Assembly: GCA_009617715.1 (NCBI GenBank)
Contig: VTFK01000141.1
Span: 310,001 to 374,000 of the forward strand
Reading direction: 5' to 3'
Length of the DNA stretch: 64,000 bases
DNA from: Plectrocnemia conspersa
Taxonomy: Eukaryota > Arthropoda > Insecta > Trichoptera > Polycentropodidae
Position 1 is the first letter of the stretch, and each line of letters starts with the position of its first letter. A program made the position numbers and the translations under genes. Shown here piece after piece: positions 1 to 11,059 of this stretch. The notes under the pieces are model-generated. The model was not told where the DNA came from, ran no database searches, and was given only the letters and a program-made list of their open reading frames with translations.

Positions 1-1457
1 TTCCATGAATCTAAGTTTATAAAAATAATAACAACATCTTATACTTCAAGTGTTTTTCACGTTCATTGGTCGCATTAAGCAAATAATTGATTTAAAACAT
101 ATTTATGCTAATTCAGATTGTCTTGGAATGCAAAATTCATTAAAAATATGTCATTTTAGTCAATTGATAACTTAAAATTATTTTTTTACTTCTAATTCTA
201 GTGAGAAAATATACAGTTTTTATATTAAAAAATAGTTTAATAATGTATGTTCTAATATTTTTTTCTCATTTATATATTAAATAAATATAAACAATTATTA
301 ACTGTTAATTATTATTTTAATTGATATTTAAATATTAAATATTAACTAAAATAATATAAAAAGAAGACCTAAAGACATTTAAGTTAGTATGCAATTGTAA
401 GAGTTGCAAATAAGTCTGAGAAGCTGTGAAAATACTACTCAAAGATGTATTTGTACATCTATTTCATTTATTTTTTATTACAAACTAAATATTTAATCTT
501 TTGCACTCATAATATTTGACTTTACACTCGCAATCTTGAGCTTATATTCTAGATTTAACATTATTTATTTATTATTAATTTTACCATCACGACTTGCGAG
601 GTTTCCCGAATGCCTCATGATGACCTTTGTACAAACAATTTTTTTCCACATTTTATATACATGGATATATAATACTACACATGAGCAGGCTGGAAAAATA
701 GTTATTTTATAAATATTTTGCTCTTATGGCTGTATTCGACGTTTTAAGCCAGAAATTAATATTACAATAAAACACATGTATATTTAAGTATTATCGAGTA
801 ACAGGTATTAAGTTTGAAATAATGAATAAAGTTGAAATGGTGTTTGAGATTATTATATTAACACAAATATTCCCATTGCGCGACTATCAAATCCTTAAGT
901 ATTTTTTTGATAAAAATGACAATTTATAATTAATTTTCTTTACGAAATATTACCAATAATCAATAACAAGAAGGTGATATACTCAAAAATATTATGCTTG
1001 GTGGCACAAAATTTAATTAGACTTGTGAAGTGTCGTCTCGGTCGATTCTCTGCGTAGCTCCACCTGGTGCGAAATTGGCTGATCACTTATATATTTCATT
1101 CCAAGTCGGCAGCGAAAGGCTAGAAGCAACAAGTTTCATTAATATTTCTGATAAAATATTATACTCTTACATGTCCTATCAGAGTTAGGTAGGGGTCCTT
1201 TGTGCTCCCTATTTTCTAATGTCTAGTTATTGCGAATGTTAATGATTCGGGGTGGAAACAGGCTATTTAATTTAAAAAAATGTGTAACGGCGATGACTAA
1301 AAAATCTGTAAATTTGTCATTTTCTAAAATAATTAAATAAAGCAAATTTGTTTTTAGGCAAATGTTTTAAAAATTTCATGAAAGAAATTTAGGAAAGCTC
1401 ATGACAACATTAATGGTTTATCACTAGTTGAAGATGTTGAAAATATAGAGGATGGTT
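1..1457. other. AT-rich intergenic DNA at the left edge
   Basis: No gene seen. Positions 581-630 resemble the 3' end of a LINE family that recurs at 39433, 52791 and 56347 (shared core like ccatcgtgacctgacagg, here diverged). Positions 1022-1275 form one copy of a repeat whose partner is at 3236-3465. The rest is low-complexity A/T sequence. Confidence 0.6.
1022..1275 (+). repeat. Dispersed repeat R2, copy 1
   Basis: Diverged direct copy of 3236-3465. Shared blocks in the same order are a gcgtagctcc segment, a ggctga segment, attccaagt, a catgt block and a terminal block like gattcggggtggaaacag followed by gctattt. No coding capacity was seen. Origin unknown; an LTR or retroelement fragment is possible. 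Confidence 0.55.
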
Positions 1458-2690
1458 CAGGGACGTCATTGGGGGAGAGGGAGGGGGCATTTGCTCCCCT
1501 TGAATTTGCCAGAAAAATGCATGTCATTTAATTAAACATATACTATGAATCCTAACGAAATTTAAATATTTAAAAACAACCACTGACTAGCCAACATTGC
1601 TCCCCCCTAGAAAAAGTATGAAATAACGTTCCTAATTCTAAATCAGAAATACTCGGGTTATCACTCAAAGAAAACCTAGATAAAACAATTTCGAATCTAT
1701 CCCAAAATTATTTTTCAATGTGTCATTTTAGTGAAATCATATTGAAATACATTTTCACTAGTAGATATATATTTTTAATAGTAAAAATATCATTATTTAT
1801 TTACATGCTATGTATAAATGTTACGGTGAATGTGTATTTTTTTTAGAGAAGATATATTTTTACTAGTGAAGTAAATTTTTACCATTTAAGACATATGTTA
1901 CTACTAGCAAAAATATAGTTTAACTGATGAAAATTTTATGTTGCGCTAAAATGTCTATGAAACTTAATTTAACATTTGTGAAACGTCCATTTGCTGTTCA
2001 ACCCCAAATATAACCTACGCGAATTAACTAAACCCAATTTGACATAATAAAAGTTCTATAACAAATTATAGTTTTAGAATTATTATTAGGTGAGGTACTA
2101 AATACAAACTAAGCCAACTCAACTCTCAGAGAAAAATAAGCAGAAGAAGACACACGTCGCACCTGGCACATTGCTCCATAGTTTATCTGCACTTCGTTAT
2201 TACACCATGTTTTAAAAATATGATAGCTATCCTTACCGATATTACTACGGATTTTTTATATAAAAGTATTGACCAAACTGTATTCAAATCGAATTTTGGT
2301 CAATAGGAGAGCGCAAAAACAATTATCCCTTCTCAAAAGTCAAAAATCCACGCCAAAAGCAATAAAATCGTGCCATCGCCGTCACAGTGGGAACTGTTTT
2401 AATTGTTTTTTGTGCTCTCATATTGGTCAAAATTCGGTTTGGATATGCTTCATTCAATTATCACTTATTGTAAGTCGTGATTATATTATAAAAAGTCTTA
2501 ATATGAACGATGGAATGAATTTAGGGGGGCGGGGCAGGTGTGGGAATTTTTCTTTCTCTTGAATTTCGTCAGCAGGTCTTCTATGTCATTTATGATATAC
2601 CATGAATCTTATTGAAATCTAAATATTAAAAAAACGACTACTGACTAACTAATTTTTTCCCCCCCCCCCCTCTGAAAAAATCTAAAACGA
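1458..2690. repeat. Dispersed non-coding repeat R1, longest copy
   Basis: The most complete copy of a family also found at 7669-8316, 10405-10735, 13285-13540, 14176-14210, 48085-48650 and 54465-55115. It begins cagggacgtcattgggggag and then a G-rich tract. Later come blocks with caaatctatccc, gtagatatatatttt and aaacgtccatttg, and a core with an ataggagagcgcaaaaacaa block and gcaataaaatcgtgcc. Much of the core recurs inverted (2390-2450 against 2290-2350), and the right end is a poly-C tract with an inverted copy of the left-end motif. This layout is that of a non-autonomous DNA element. No open frame longer than chance is present. Confidence 0.7.
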
Positions 2691-3235
2691 CTTCTCTGAG
2701 AAGGTGGCTCATTATTGCATATAATAAATGAGGAAGTAAATGTTGAATAATATTTTTTTCTTTTAAATATCCGCAATGTAAAACAATTTCCGGATAAAAA
2801 ATAAATATAGGTATGTACTATGTAAATATATCGAATCATGTTGTTACTTTTCCCGAGTGTCATGTTCTTCTTTGTGCCAATAAGCCATGGCTCTAAGCGC
2901 TCAATAATTATCAAAATATTTCAATAAATCTTTTTTTAATTTAGTTCGCCCAGAATATTTTATACTTTCTGCGATAATATGCATAACAATATCAGCGCAT
3001 ATTTTATTAGAATGCAAATGAAAATGAATAATTCTGATTTATTAATATCCAATACATCAGAGCTCAGCAAGTTTTTAAGAAAAGAAGAAATCTTAAATAA
3101 CATTCACTATATAACAAGATTTATTATTTAACAGAGTTTTTAATTACAAATTTAAGAAAAAAATTGTCTATAATATATTTTTAATTTGTAGTATATATGT
3201 GTTTATTTTCGTCTGCATAGTGCAGTCTCCATGTC

Positions 3236-3465
3236 TGTGAAAGTGCTTACTTGGTCTTCTAATGGTCGACTTGGTCGATATACGGCGTAGCTCCGCTTAA
3301 TGCGAGTTCGGCTGAACTCTCATTTATTCCAAGTTGGAAACGAGGTGGTTAAGTGTCAACTTCTAACTGTGTAGTGTACTGACAGTCCGACATGTTCAGG
3401 CTTATATACTTCTTGATGATTGGGTCCAATCCAATTTGATGATTCAGGGCGGAAACAGACTATTT
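3236..3465 (+). repeat. Dispersed repeat R2, copy 2
   Basis: Direct, diverged partner of the segment at 1022-1275, with the same order of blocks: gcgtagctcc, ggctgaac, attccaagt, and a terminal block like gattcagggcggaaacag then actattt. The flanks 2691-3235 and 3466-4394 are A/T-rich and hold no gene I can support; 3691-3710 is an (AT)n run. Confidence 0.55.
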
Positions 3466-4394
3466 GTTATAGTCTAATAAATATTTGGTTAAACTATATT
3501 TTACGTAAAAACAGCTCAAAATAAGTAGATTTGGCAATGATAAAATCACTCAGCTTCATTTGAAAAACATGTTATGCAGTTTTTTGGTGTCTAATTTCAA
3601 ATATTTTTAATGCTATATTTTGTAAATCACAATCTATTAAATTTAAAGTTGTAGTTTAAGTTATATTTAATAAATTAGGTATATGGTAAAAATATATATA
3701 TATATATATAGAATTTTCAATATTATTTTGTTATAAGATCTAAATGAAAATGACAATTTAATACAAAATACGCACCTTGTTCAATAAACAATGTTATATA
3801 ATATATTAATATAAATCGAGATATAATACTCCGAATATCATTTAATATGTTTTATAAATCGCACGAGAAAAATGTGAATTTACCAAAATTAAATTATTCG
3901 TTCAACAGTTTTCTATTTATATTTTTACACCAGGAACAATGCAAATGTGTAAACGTTGCGCTATTTGATTTCACAACGTTTCCTGTTTGTGGCCGCAGAA
4001 TTATCTTTCATCGCCACAATCTACAATCTTTAGTAGAGAATTATCATATCCATCACTCCGTGAAATCGTTTTTGAACATAGATCATGCAAATCTTAATTA
4101 TTATAATGCGAAATTTTATTATACTAATCTTTCATTATTTTTTGCGTAATACACTATCTGACGCTTTAAGAGTAATGCAGGATCCGGTTGTTCCGGTAAT
4201 TCCGGAAGTCCGGCTTAATCGTCGTTAAAATCTAGTAAATGAAATGTGAAAACATGCGTTTGCTAATTAACAATGAATTGAGTGAATGAATACGAGAGAA
4301 ATAAGTAAATGAAACAGTGTATTGTAAAATAGTATATATGTATATATTTTCCTAATGGTTTTTTTTTTGGTATTGTATATTGTATACATACATA

Positions 4395-4555
4395 CAGTAG
4401 AGCTCACAATTAGGGATGTGCTATTTGGGTACGTGTAGTTAGGGGCTTAGAAAATACTCATACAATGTTTTGCAATATGTACATACGAATCAGGTGCGTG
4501 TGGTGAGATATCCTGCCTTTGGCTCGCTCACACCGTGTTATTGGGGGGTCTACTG
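4395..4555. mobile_element. Short pogo-like MITE
   Basis: A 161-bp element flanked by TA on both sides. The left end starts cagtagagctcacaattagg; the right end, read on the minus strand, starts cagtagaccccccaataaca. The CAGTAG ends and the TA duplication are typical of pogo/Tigger-type Tc1-mariner elements (family knowledge). It has no coding capacity. The terminal repeats are imperfect after about 8 bp, so the assignment is tentative. Confidence 0.5.
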
Positions 4556-4922
4556 TATATATATATATATATTATTTTTTTACCTTTTTTGCATATTAAA
4601 CGAATTTATAAAAAGAGTTTGTTGATACACTGAACTTATAAGAATATATGAGCAATACCTATTTATAATTGATATGCTTTGTAGACAATGTGCTGTGCGC
4701 TGCTTTTAAAAGTAAATAACAAAAAAAGGATGTCGAACTGTTCTTTGAAGTTCAAGTGAATCAGGGATTTACGAACAATACTACAAACTATGAATACATA
4801 AGTAATACATCAAATAAGAGTTATTTATGTGATATTTGAGAGATCAGCTATGTTTTATCCAGCTAATTGTATTGTAACATAATTAATTTTTATAGCATCA
4901 TCGTATCAACAACGCTACAATA

Positions 4923-5928
4923 ATGTTGAGGTTGCTAAATCAAACAAGTTTTAAAGCCTCTCTTACTATTTCTATTGGGATTATGATTTTTTGCGATCAA
5001 ATAAACACTAAGAACAATTTATTATTATGTTATTATTATTTCATATTTTTATAGTATCTTAAAGAAATATAATAATTGTATTAAATTGAATTTTTTTAAG
5101 GTCAACAATATCAGCAATATCTTGAGTCATTTCCAATTATGGACTCTTACACTATTAATAAAGAGCAATATGATTACAACATTACGAACGTTCACACAAT
5201 GAAAAATAAAAAGAAGCATTTAAAATCTGGACAGCTAAGAAAAAGCGTTAAATCATTAGAAGACTTTCATGAGCAAGAAAGTTTGCTGTATGTCGGCTAT
5301 ACAATGGATCCTTTCGGACCGTCAGAAGAAATAGAAAGAGAAAGGTTGATATAAAACCGTTTTATACGTCAATCATTGATATGGTTAGAAATTTATAAAC
5401 AATTCAGATTGCAGAACATGAATTCTATATTATCAGAATATAGTGTCAACGAAAGGGGTAAACGTGGAGTGAAACAATTGTATAACATGGTTTCCTGTGC
5501 TACCGGTTGTAACCCACTATCGTACAAAGGATACGGATGTTATTGTGGATTTTTAGGTTCCGGAAGACCAACTGACGGAATCGATAGGTAATATTAATGT
5601 ATATAAAATTATATAATACAATGTAGATTTGTTGTTGATTTTTATTATTTCTTTCAGATGTTGCATGCTGCATGATTATTGCTACACTACTGTTAACTGT
5701 CCGACGTTCTCCGTTTATTTTACCCCATACTTATGGAAATGTTGGAGAGGAGTTCCGTTGTGCGCTATTGAACATTTAGGATACAGAGGAGTTAAGAGCT
5801 GCGCCAGAAGACTCTGTGAATGTGACAGGCAATTAGCCAAATGTTTGTCCTATAGTTCGTGTCCAAGAAGAAGAGCTTTATGCACTTCGGCGCCTTTCCG
5901 TTTATTGCAAAATTTAATTTTATATTGA
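4923..5928 (+). CDS. Secreted phospholipase A2 (group I/II-like fold)
   Basis: Model: exons 4923-5028, 5101-5344, 5408-5587 and 5658-5928, about 266 codons, introns 63-72 bp, phases consistent. It hydrolyses the sn-2 ester of phospholipids with calcium (family role). The calcium loop YGCYCGFLGSGRP is followed across the last splice by the active-site helix DRCCMLHDYCY, holding the catalytic His-Asp pair. A later CECDRQ stretch supplies the second Asp, and many cysteines fit a disulphide-rich secreted domain. Exon 1 reads a hydrophobic N-terminus that could be a signal peptide, but its donor is weak, so the start is the least certain part. A long low-complexity propeptide ends at GKR just before the PLA2 domain, suggesting proprotein cleavage. 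The first and second splice donors (GTTATT, GTTGAT) are unusual. An AATAAA lies at 6015-6020. Whether it is digestive, immune or venom-related cannot be told. Confidence 0.8.
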
Positions 5929-6014
5929 CTGATTGTTAAATATATATTTAGATCTACCTCCTTAGTTTAGTTGTTATCGAGTGTGATAGTATTATAATAT
6001 ATTTATAAATTATA

Positions 6015-6051
6015 AATAAAATACATATTAACAAAGATAAAAATGTTTATT
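6015..6051. other. Opposed poly(A) signals of two convergent genes
   Basis: AATAAA on the plus strand at 6015-6020 follows the phospholipase stop by 87 bp. TTTATT at 6046-6051 is AATAAA on the minus strand, 21 bp beyond the CDK5RAP3 stop. Mature 3' ends of the two genes would therefore overlap or abut. Confidence 0.6.
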
Positions 6052-6071
6052 TTTTCAGTATATTTATATTA

Positions 6072-9000
6072 TTATAAACTTTTTACACCACCTATTAAAT
6101 TAACAGGTCTGCCATTATATTTCTTCGAAATGTCTTCTTCAATCTATAAATAAAATAAATAATATTAAGAGACACTTAAATTGGAATATATTATCAAATA
6201 ATTATAAGCACCTGAATTTGTAGCTCCTTTGTCTTATTGATAATGAGATTGAGCATTGGAACTAATGCTTTAGCATCTTTCTGAGCTTCCTTTTTCTTTT
6301 TTTCTTAACTACTTCAATTTGTTTGTTCATTCATTTTTTTGGAAATGGCAACCTTTTGCTTTAATTGAGCTACCAACGTATCGACATATCTAAAGAAAAT
6401 ATTTTTTAATATTTAATTTATTGTATATAAAACCAAAATAGATTACCTGGGTGAATGTTTAATGTTGTGTAAATGACTTATCTTCTTTTCGGTCATTCCA
6501 TTCAAAATCAACTGGACAATGTCTAACATTGAAGCAATCGAGTCTGTAGATTCAATCGGTAAGTCTTGCATGGAGCAAAACGTATTGAATGACTCATCAG
6601 TAGATATTTCATAGAGTCTCATCTTTAAAAAAGCCTCCAACTAAAAAATAATGTTAAGATCAATAATATAAAATATATGTATATATACATATATCTAAAA
6701 ATATTAAAGATTAGTCAAATACCTCCATTATTTGATCGAGAAAAGCATCTCTAGTTTTCGGATTATCTAATAACGTAAAGGCTTCTTTGCCTTTGGCTAT
6801 TCCTCCAGTTATTCCAGCTTCTTCTACTACAATTCCGGATTCTTCCAGCGAAACATCAAGATCGATACTTTGAGAAAGATCTTCCTAAATAATGTAATTT
6901 ATAAATTAATTCAGTATTAAGATTGAGATATGAGATTATTTAAAACCTGAATATCAACGCTCATATTTCCCCAGTCAATTTCTCCGCCTTGAGTATCAGC
7001 ATCTCCAAAGTCAATCTGGTCATCGTTTGCAGCACTTGCAAAATCACCAAAGTCGATAGTTTCAGCAATGTCAGTGGTCGTTTGAGGTTTATCGTCTTCA
7101 ATATCGAAGTTAATTGTAATTTGATCAGGTTCTATGCTAACAGGCGGTTCTCCATAGCTCCATTGATATACTGTCGTGTTTCCGTGTTCAGACATAAATT
7201 TAATCAAAGGTAAGCAGCATTGCGATTGTTGAGAGCCAATGATGCATTTGGAGAATGACGTGTAGAGCTCAATGGCGAGGCGTCAACATTGAAATCTTAT
7301 TACCGATCTACAACAAAATAAAGGTTATTTACAATTCCGAGAATTATATCAACTGCTTTGGTAGATCCTACTTTTTCATATAAACTTGGTAGCTCCTTCA
7401 ATTTTTCAACTAGTTCAATTTTAATTTTATCGCCGTTTATTCCCATTTGCTTGCAAACGGCGTTAAACTCTCCCTTTGCCGTTGAATCTTTCTTGGCATA
7501 GTCAGTTGCTTTTTTATCACATTCCTTAAAAACACAATAAACTATTATAAATACATATATGTAAATATCGTCAGTTTGGAGGAAGACTGTTACTACTCAA
7601 AATTATTGAGATTTTTAAATCCATATTTTTATGTAAAAGTTATAGTTCGAATATAATGCATAAGAGAACAGGGACGTCATTTCAGACTTTTTCCATGGGA
7701 GGGGGGGGGGTAAAATTGGCTAGTTAGTAATCGTTTTTTTAATATTTCGGTTTCATTAAATGACATGCAAGTTTTTGGCTAAATTCAAAGAGGGGAGGTA
7801 AATGTCCACACCTGCCCCCCCCAAATTATATACAGTTATTGTAAGAGTTGAAGGCTTATAAGATGCAAATAAAATAGCTTTTATTTAATATTGAGAAATA
7901 CTGCGTCAAATGCCTTTTCAATATCGAGCATCTTGTGCTTTTTATATTGCATTTGGCGAAAACCGAATTGCTCATTTAGAACTTTACTACTGAGAGATTT
8001 TTATGAATGATCGAATTTGGCAAATGCCCCTTCTTGACCCCTCCCCCCTACCCAGCAAAGGACGTTCCTGTTTAGAATTTTCGTCAAAGGCAATAAAATC
8101 GTACAGTCGCAGTGGAAACGCTCGCTTATCTATTGTTCATATTAAGACATTTTATAACAATATTGCAACTTACAATAAGTGAGTGTCGAATGAAGCACAT
8201 CTAAACCGAATTTTGACCAATAGGAGAGCGCAAAAAACAATTATTCCTTCTCAGAATTAAAAAATCCACGTCAAAAGCAATAAAATCATGCCGTCGCCGT
8301 CGCAGTTGGAACGCTCTACTATAAAATACTTCACTTATACACTTTCAATTTATTTTATAGACACACATTTTTGAACTTTCTTAACCTTACTGTAACAATT
8401 TTTTTTTAAATATATATTCTCTAAAGTCAGTCCAGAGGCAGAAGATGATATCCCATTATAATAAAAATTTTAAATGTAAGCTAAAATCATCACTCGGCAC
8501 CAAGACGGATAGAAATAATAAATTTTATTTTTTTACATACAACGGTGACCTGGTGACAACGGTTTTATATATCAAAAGAAAACATTTTAGAAAACATTTT
8601 TTATGTAGAAGTTGGTGACTAATATCTAAAAGACCTGGGTTCGAATCCCATATGGAAACACTAGTTTTTCAATTTGTACCATGTCTGAGAGATCGGAATT
8701 AATGATAATTATATATAATTATATTTACGATTGATCATCACAGATTTGTTTTTCCTAGATTATTCTAATCTCACAGATAAATTATTAATATTATTAATTT
8801 AATTATTAATAAAATAGTTGATGTTTACACCGTCATGCTATAACGGAAGTACAATAAAAAAATAAATACCGGTTAAAATATGTCTTATTACGATAAAAAT
8901 TTTGAAATGCTCCCACTAAAGATGTATTATTTTTGTGTGGTATAAATAAATCATAACTTACATTTTGTAGCTGCTCAAACTTAGTAATCTGTTTCTTAAT

Positions 9001-9474
9001 ACTGGGCACTTCGTAGTTGACGTTACGAACATAAAGATTGGCAGTTTCAGCTAAATATATGTTATCCTTTTCGTATAATTTAGCAATCTCTTGCCAGTCT
9101 TTCATGCGCTGCGATCCGTATCGTCCGAAAAGGTTCTTCGAGTCAGCCTCGGTCTCTTTGAGTATGTCGACTATTTTCAAACAGTGAAAGTAATTGATGT
9201 GACTGCCCGACAGCAGCTTGGCGATTCCATCGTGGACGGGCATATCTTGGATGGCATTGTTAATCTTCTCCCTTATCGTGATTATGCTCTTTTGCCAGTC
9301 TTTTTTTACGTGGCGACGACTCACCAGCCAATCCTGGAGTTTGCCAGTCTGGATATCGATCGGAATGTCCGCTTCCTTCGAAAATAATTTGTAAATACAC
9401 AATATGGCAACTCACTCAATGAGTAAGCGAATAATTGATCGTTGTATAGTATACAGTACACTACTTACATTCAT
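6072..9474 (-). CDS. CDK5RAP3: CDK5RAP3 (LZAP, UFMylation complex subunit)
   Basis: Exons in transcript order: 9474-9469 (only Met-Asn), 9375-8962, 7524-7333, 7267-6947, 6884-6723, 6640-6447, 6389-6212, 6143-6072. CDK5RAP3 works with UFL1 and DDRGK1 in UFMylation at the ER and affects NF-kB and CDK5 signalling (family knowledge). Recognition rests on PIDIQTGKLQDWL, TIREKINNAIQDMP, LLSGSHINYFHCLKI, FGRYGSQRMKDWQEI, an acidic middle with repeated IDFGD/IDWGN motifs, and the C-terminus ISKKYNGRPVNL. The 7268-7332 intron gives an in-frame join, but the acceptor is poor and the family motif AIELY lies just upstream of it, so that junction is uncertain. Exon 7 has two frame breaks near 6325-6345 and 6294-6308: the normal frame meets TGA then TAA and is open on both sides. 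These are compensating indels or assembly errors. The 1.4-kb second intron holds repeats. Confidence 0.9.
7669..8316. repeat. Repeat R1 copy inside a CDK5RAP3 intron
   Basis: Begins cagggacgtcatttcagact followed by a poly-G tract and ends in the core block with gcaataaaatcatgcc. The G/C-tract motif recurs inverted around 8030-8060, and the gagagcgcaaaaaacaat core is at about 8225. It lies between CDK5RAP3 exons 2 and 3. Confidence 0.65.
8605..8655 (+). repeat. tRNA-derived SINE fragment
   Basis: The segment at 8631-8650 contains a perfect polymerase III B box, ggttcgaatcc, within a T-arm-like stem (tggg...ccca). An upstream gttggtgacta stretch could be a decayed A box. No full tRNA cloverleaf can be drawn, so this is a SINE relic in the CDK5RAP3 intron rather than a tRNA gene. 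A related copy lies inverted at 53071-53122. Confidence 0.45.
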
Positions 9475-10404
9475 CTTTGTTTGTATCGATTGATTTTAGT
9501 TCACAAATAGAATAAGGTCCGAATCACATATGTGACGTTTGGGTAGTTGTCAAGTTGGGTAAGCGGATTTGCGAACACATCGCCGTGACACGTTGGAGAG
9601 CAGATTTATAAACGCACGTGAAAAATAATTGCGAACCCGCGTAAAAAATCAATAATTAACAATAAAAATATATTTAACCCATTATTATAAATATTAAATA
9701 TAAATTTTAATTTCATATACCCTTGTTTTGTAAACTAGCTACTGAAATAATTAAAAATTGATAATAATTTTTTAAATCAATCTAATTTAAACCTAAATTG
9801 ATTTTCACGATAATTAATATTGTTCAAAATTATAAATAATTACATATACTTCTGATACAATTTTATTTATAAAATGCTTATTTTACAATTGTAAATGAAT
9901 TTATAAACATTAATCATTTGTGAAATAATGAAAAGAAAGATAATAATATGGAAAAATAACCAAAAACCTTTTATAAAATAGGTAAAAAAATATAATTTTA
10001 CCTAAATGCGTGTTTGAATTCAATATGTACTTTTTTGACAATACTGGACTGAAGCTAAATATAAAAATCGATACAACCATTGTTTAACTTCTCCCCTCGA
10101 GAAAAGTCGAGGTTTCTCTCTAATTGCGTGCAACCTTGACCTTCATTGAAAAGCCGTCTTATAGGGTTTTACAAACTCGCAAAACATTTCGATTGTTATT
10201 TTAATATTTTATTTCGACTTTATAAATGCGTAATAGCAAATAAACTTACGCGGCTTCTATAAATGATGTAACAGATTTTTCGTAAATTATTAACCTCCCC
10301 TACTATATATCACAAGTGCCAGTCCTTTTTTCACAGACTGGCAAAATTACGCTGCTCCTTCCCCCCCCTCCACTAAGCAAGTGATATAATTAATGGAAGC
10401 TGCC
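9475..10404. other. Upstream region of CDK5RAP3, no gene
   Basis: Positions 9520-9650 have a modestly higher G+C content and could be the 5' UTR and promoter of CDK5RAP3. From about 9660 the sequence is A/T-rich without a supportable frame. A C-tract at about 10361-10369 resembles the repeat R1 end motif. Confidence 0.4.
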
Positions 10405-10735
10405 CAGGGACGTCATTGGAAACGGCAGGTGGAGCGATGGGGGCATGTGCCTCCCTTGAATTTGGACAGAAAAATGCATGTCATTTAATGAGAAATACCA
10501 TAAATTTTAAGGAAATCGAAATATTAAAAAAAACACTGATTGGTCAACTTTTAACCTGATTCTAAACAACCAAATTCTAAACCAGAAATTCTCGGATTAT
10601 CATTCAAAGAAAAATCTGGAAAAACAGTCTCGAATCTATCCCGAAAATATTTTATAAAATATTTCATTTTAGTGATATTATATCAGAATTCATTTTAAGT
10701 TGATATCATATATTTTTACCAGCACCTGCCAGATT
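10405..10735 (+). repeat. Repeat R1 copy, 3' of CREG
   Basis: Starts cagggacgtcattggaaacg, continues with catgtgcctcccttgaattt and the tctatcccgaaaatattt block, matching 1458-1760 in order and orientation. It ends near the caccagcacctgccag-like block. Non-coding. Confidence 0.65.
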
Positions 10736-11059
10736 AAAATAGCTATTTATGATTCAAATATTTAGTACGTTTCATGAGTAATTATTTCTCAACATTTTCT
10801 ACGTAAAAATTATATGGTAACCATATTTTAATGTACAAATCCGTTTAAATATTTAGTTTTTAATTATTGATTAAGCGTGAGTACATCATAAATGTATTTA
10901 TATTTAGTATATAGTTTGATAATCATATTTGCACTTTACACAAAGTAGATAAGAAAATTGGGTTAAGTTAAAAGTAAAATAATTTGCTCTTAATTCATGC
11001 ATACTTATTTATTAAATTATATTAGTATCAAATATGTATTTACAATTTATCATTATAAT

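Noticed and set aside
2645..2914. Minus-strand frame of 89 codons
   Set aside because: It runs through the poly-C end of repeat R1 and A/T-rich sequence; no domain.
8631..8650. Functional tRNA gene
   Set aside because: Only the T-arm/B box is intact; no acceptor stem or anticodon arm can be folded. Same at 53069-53125.
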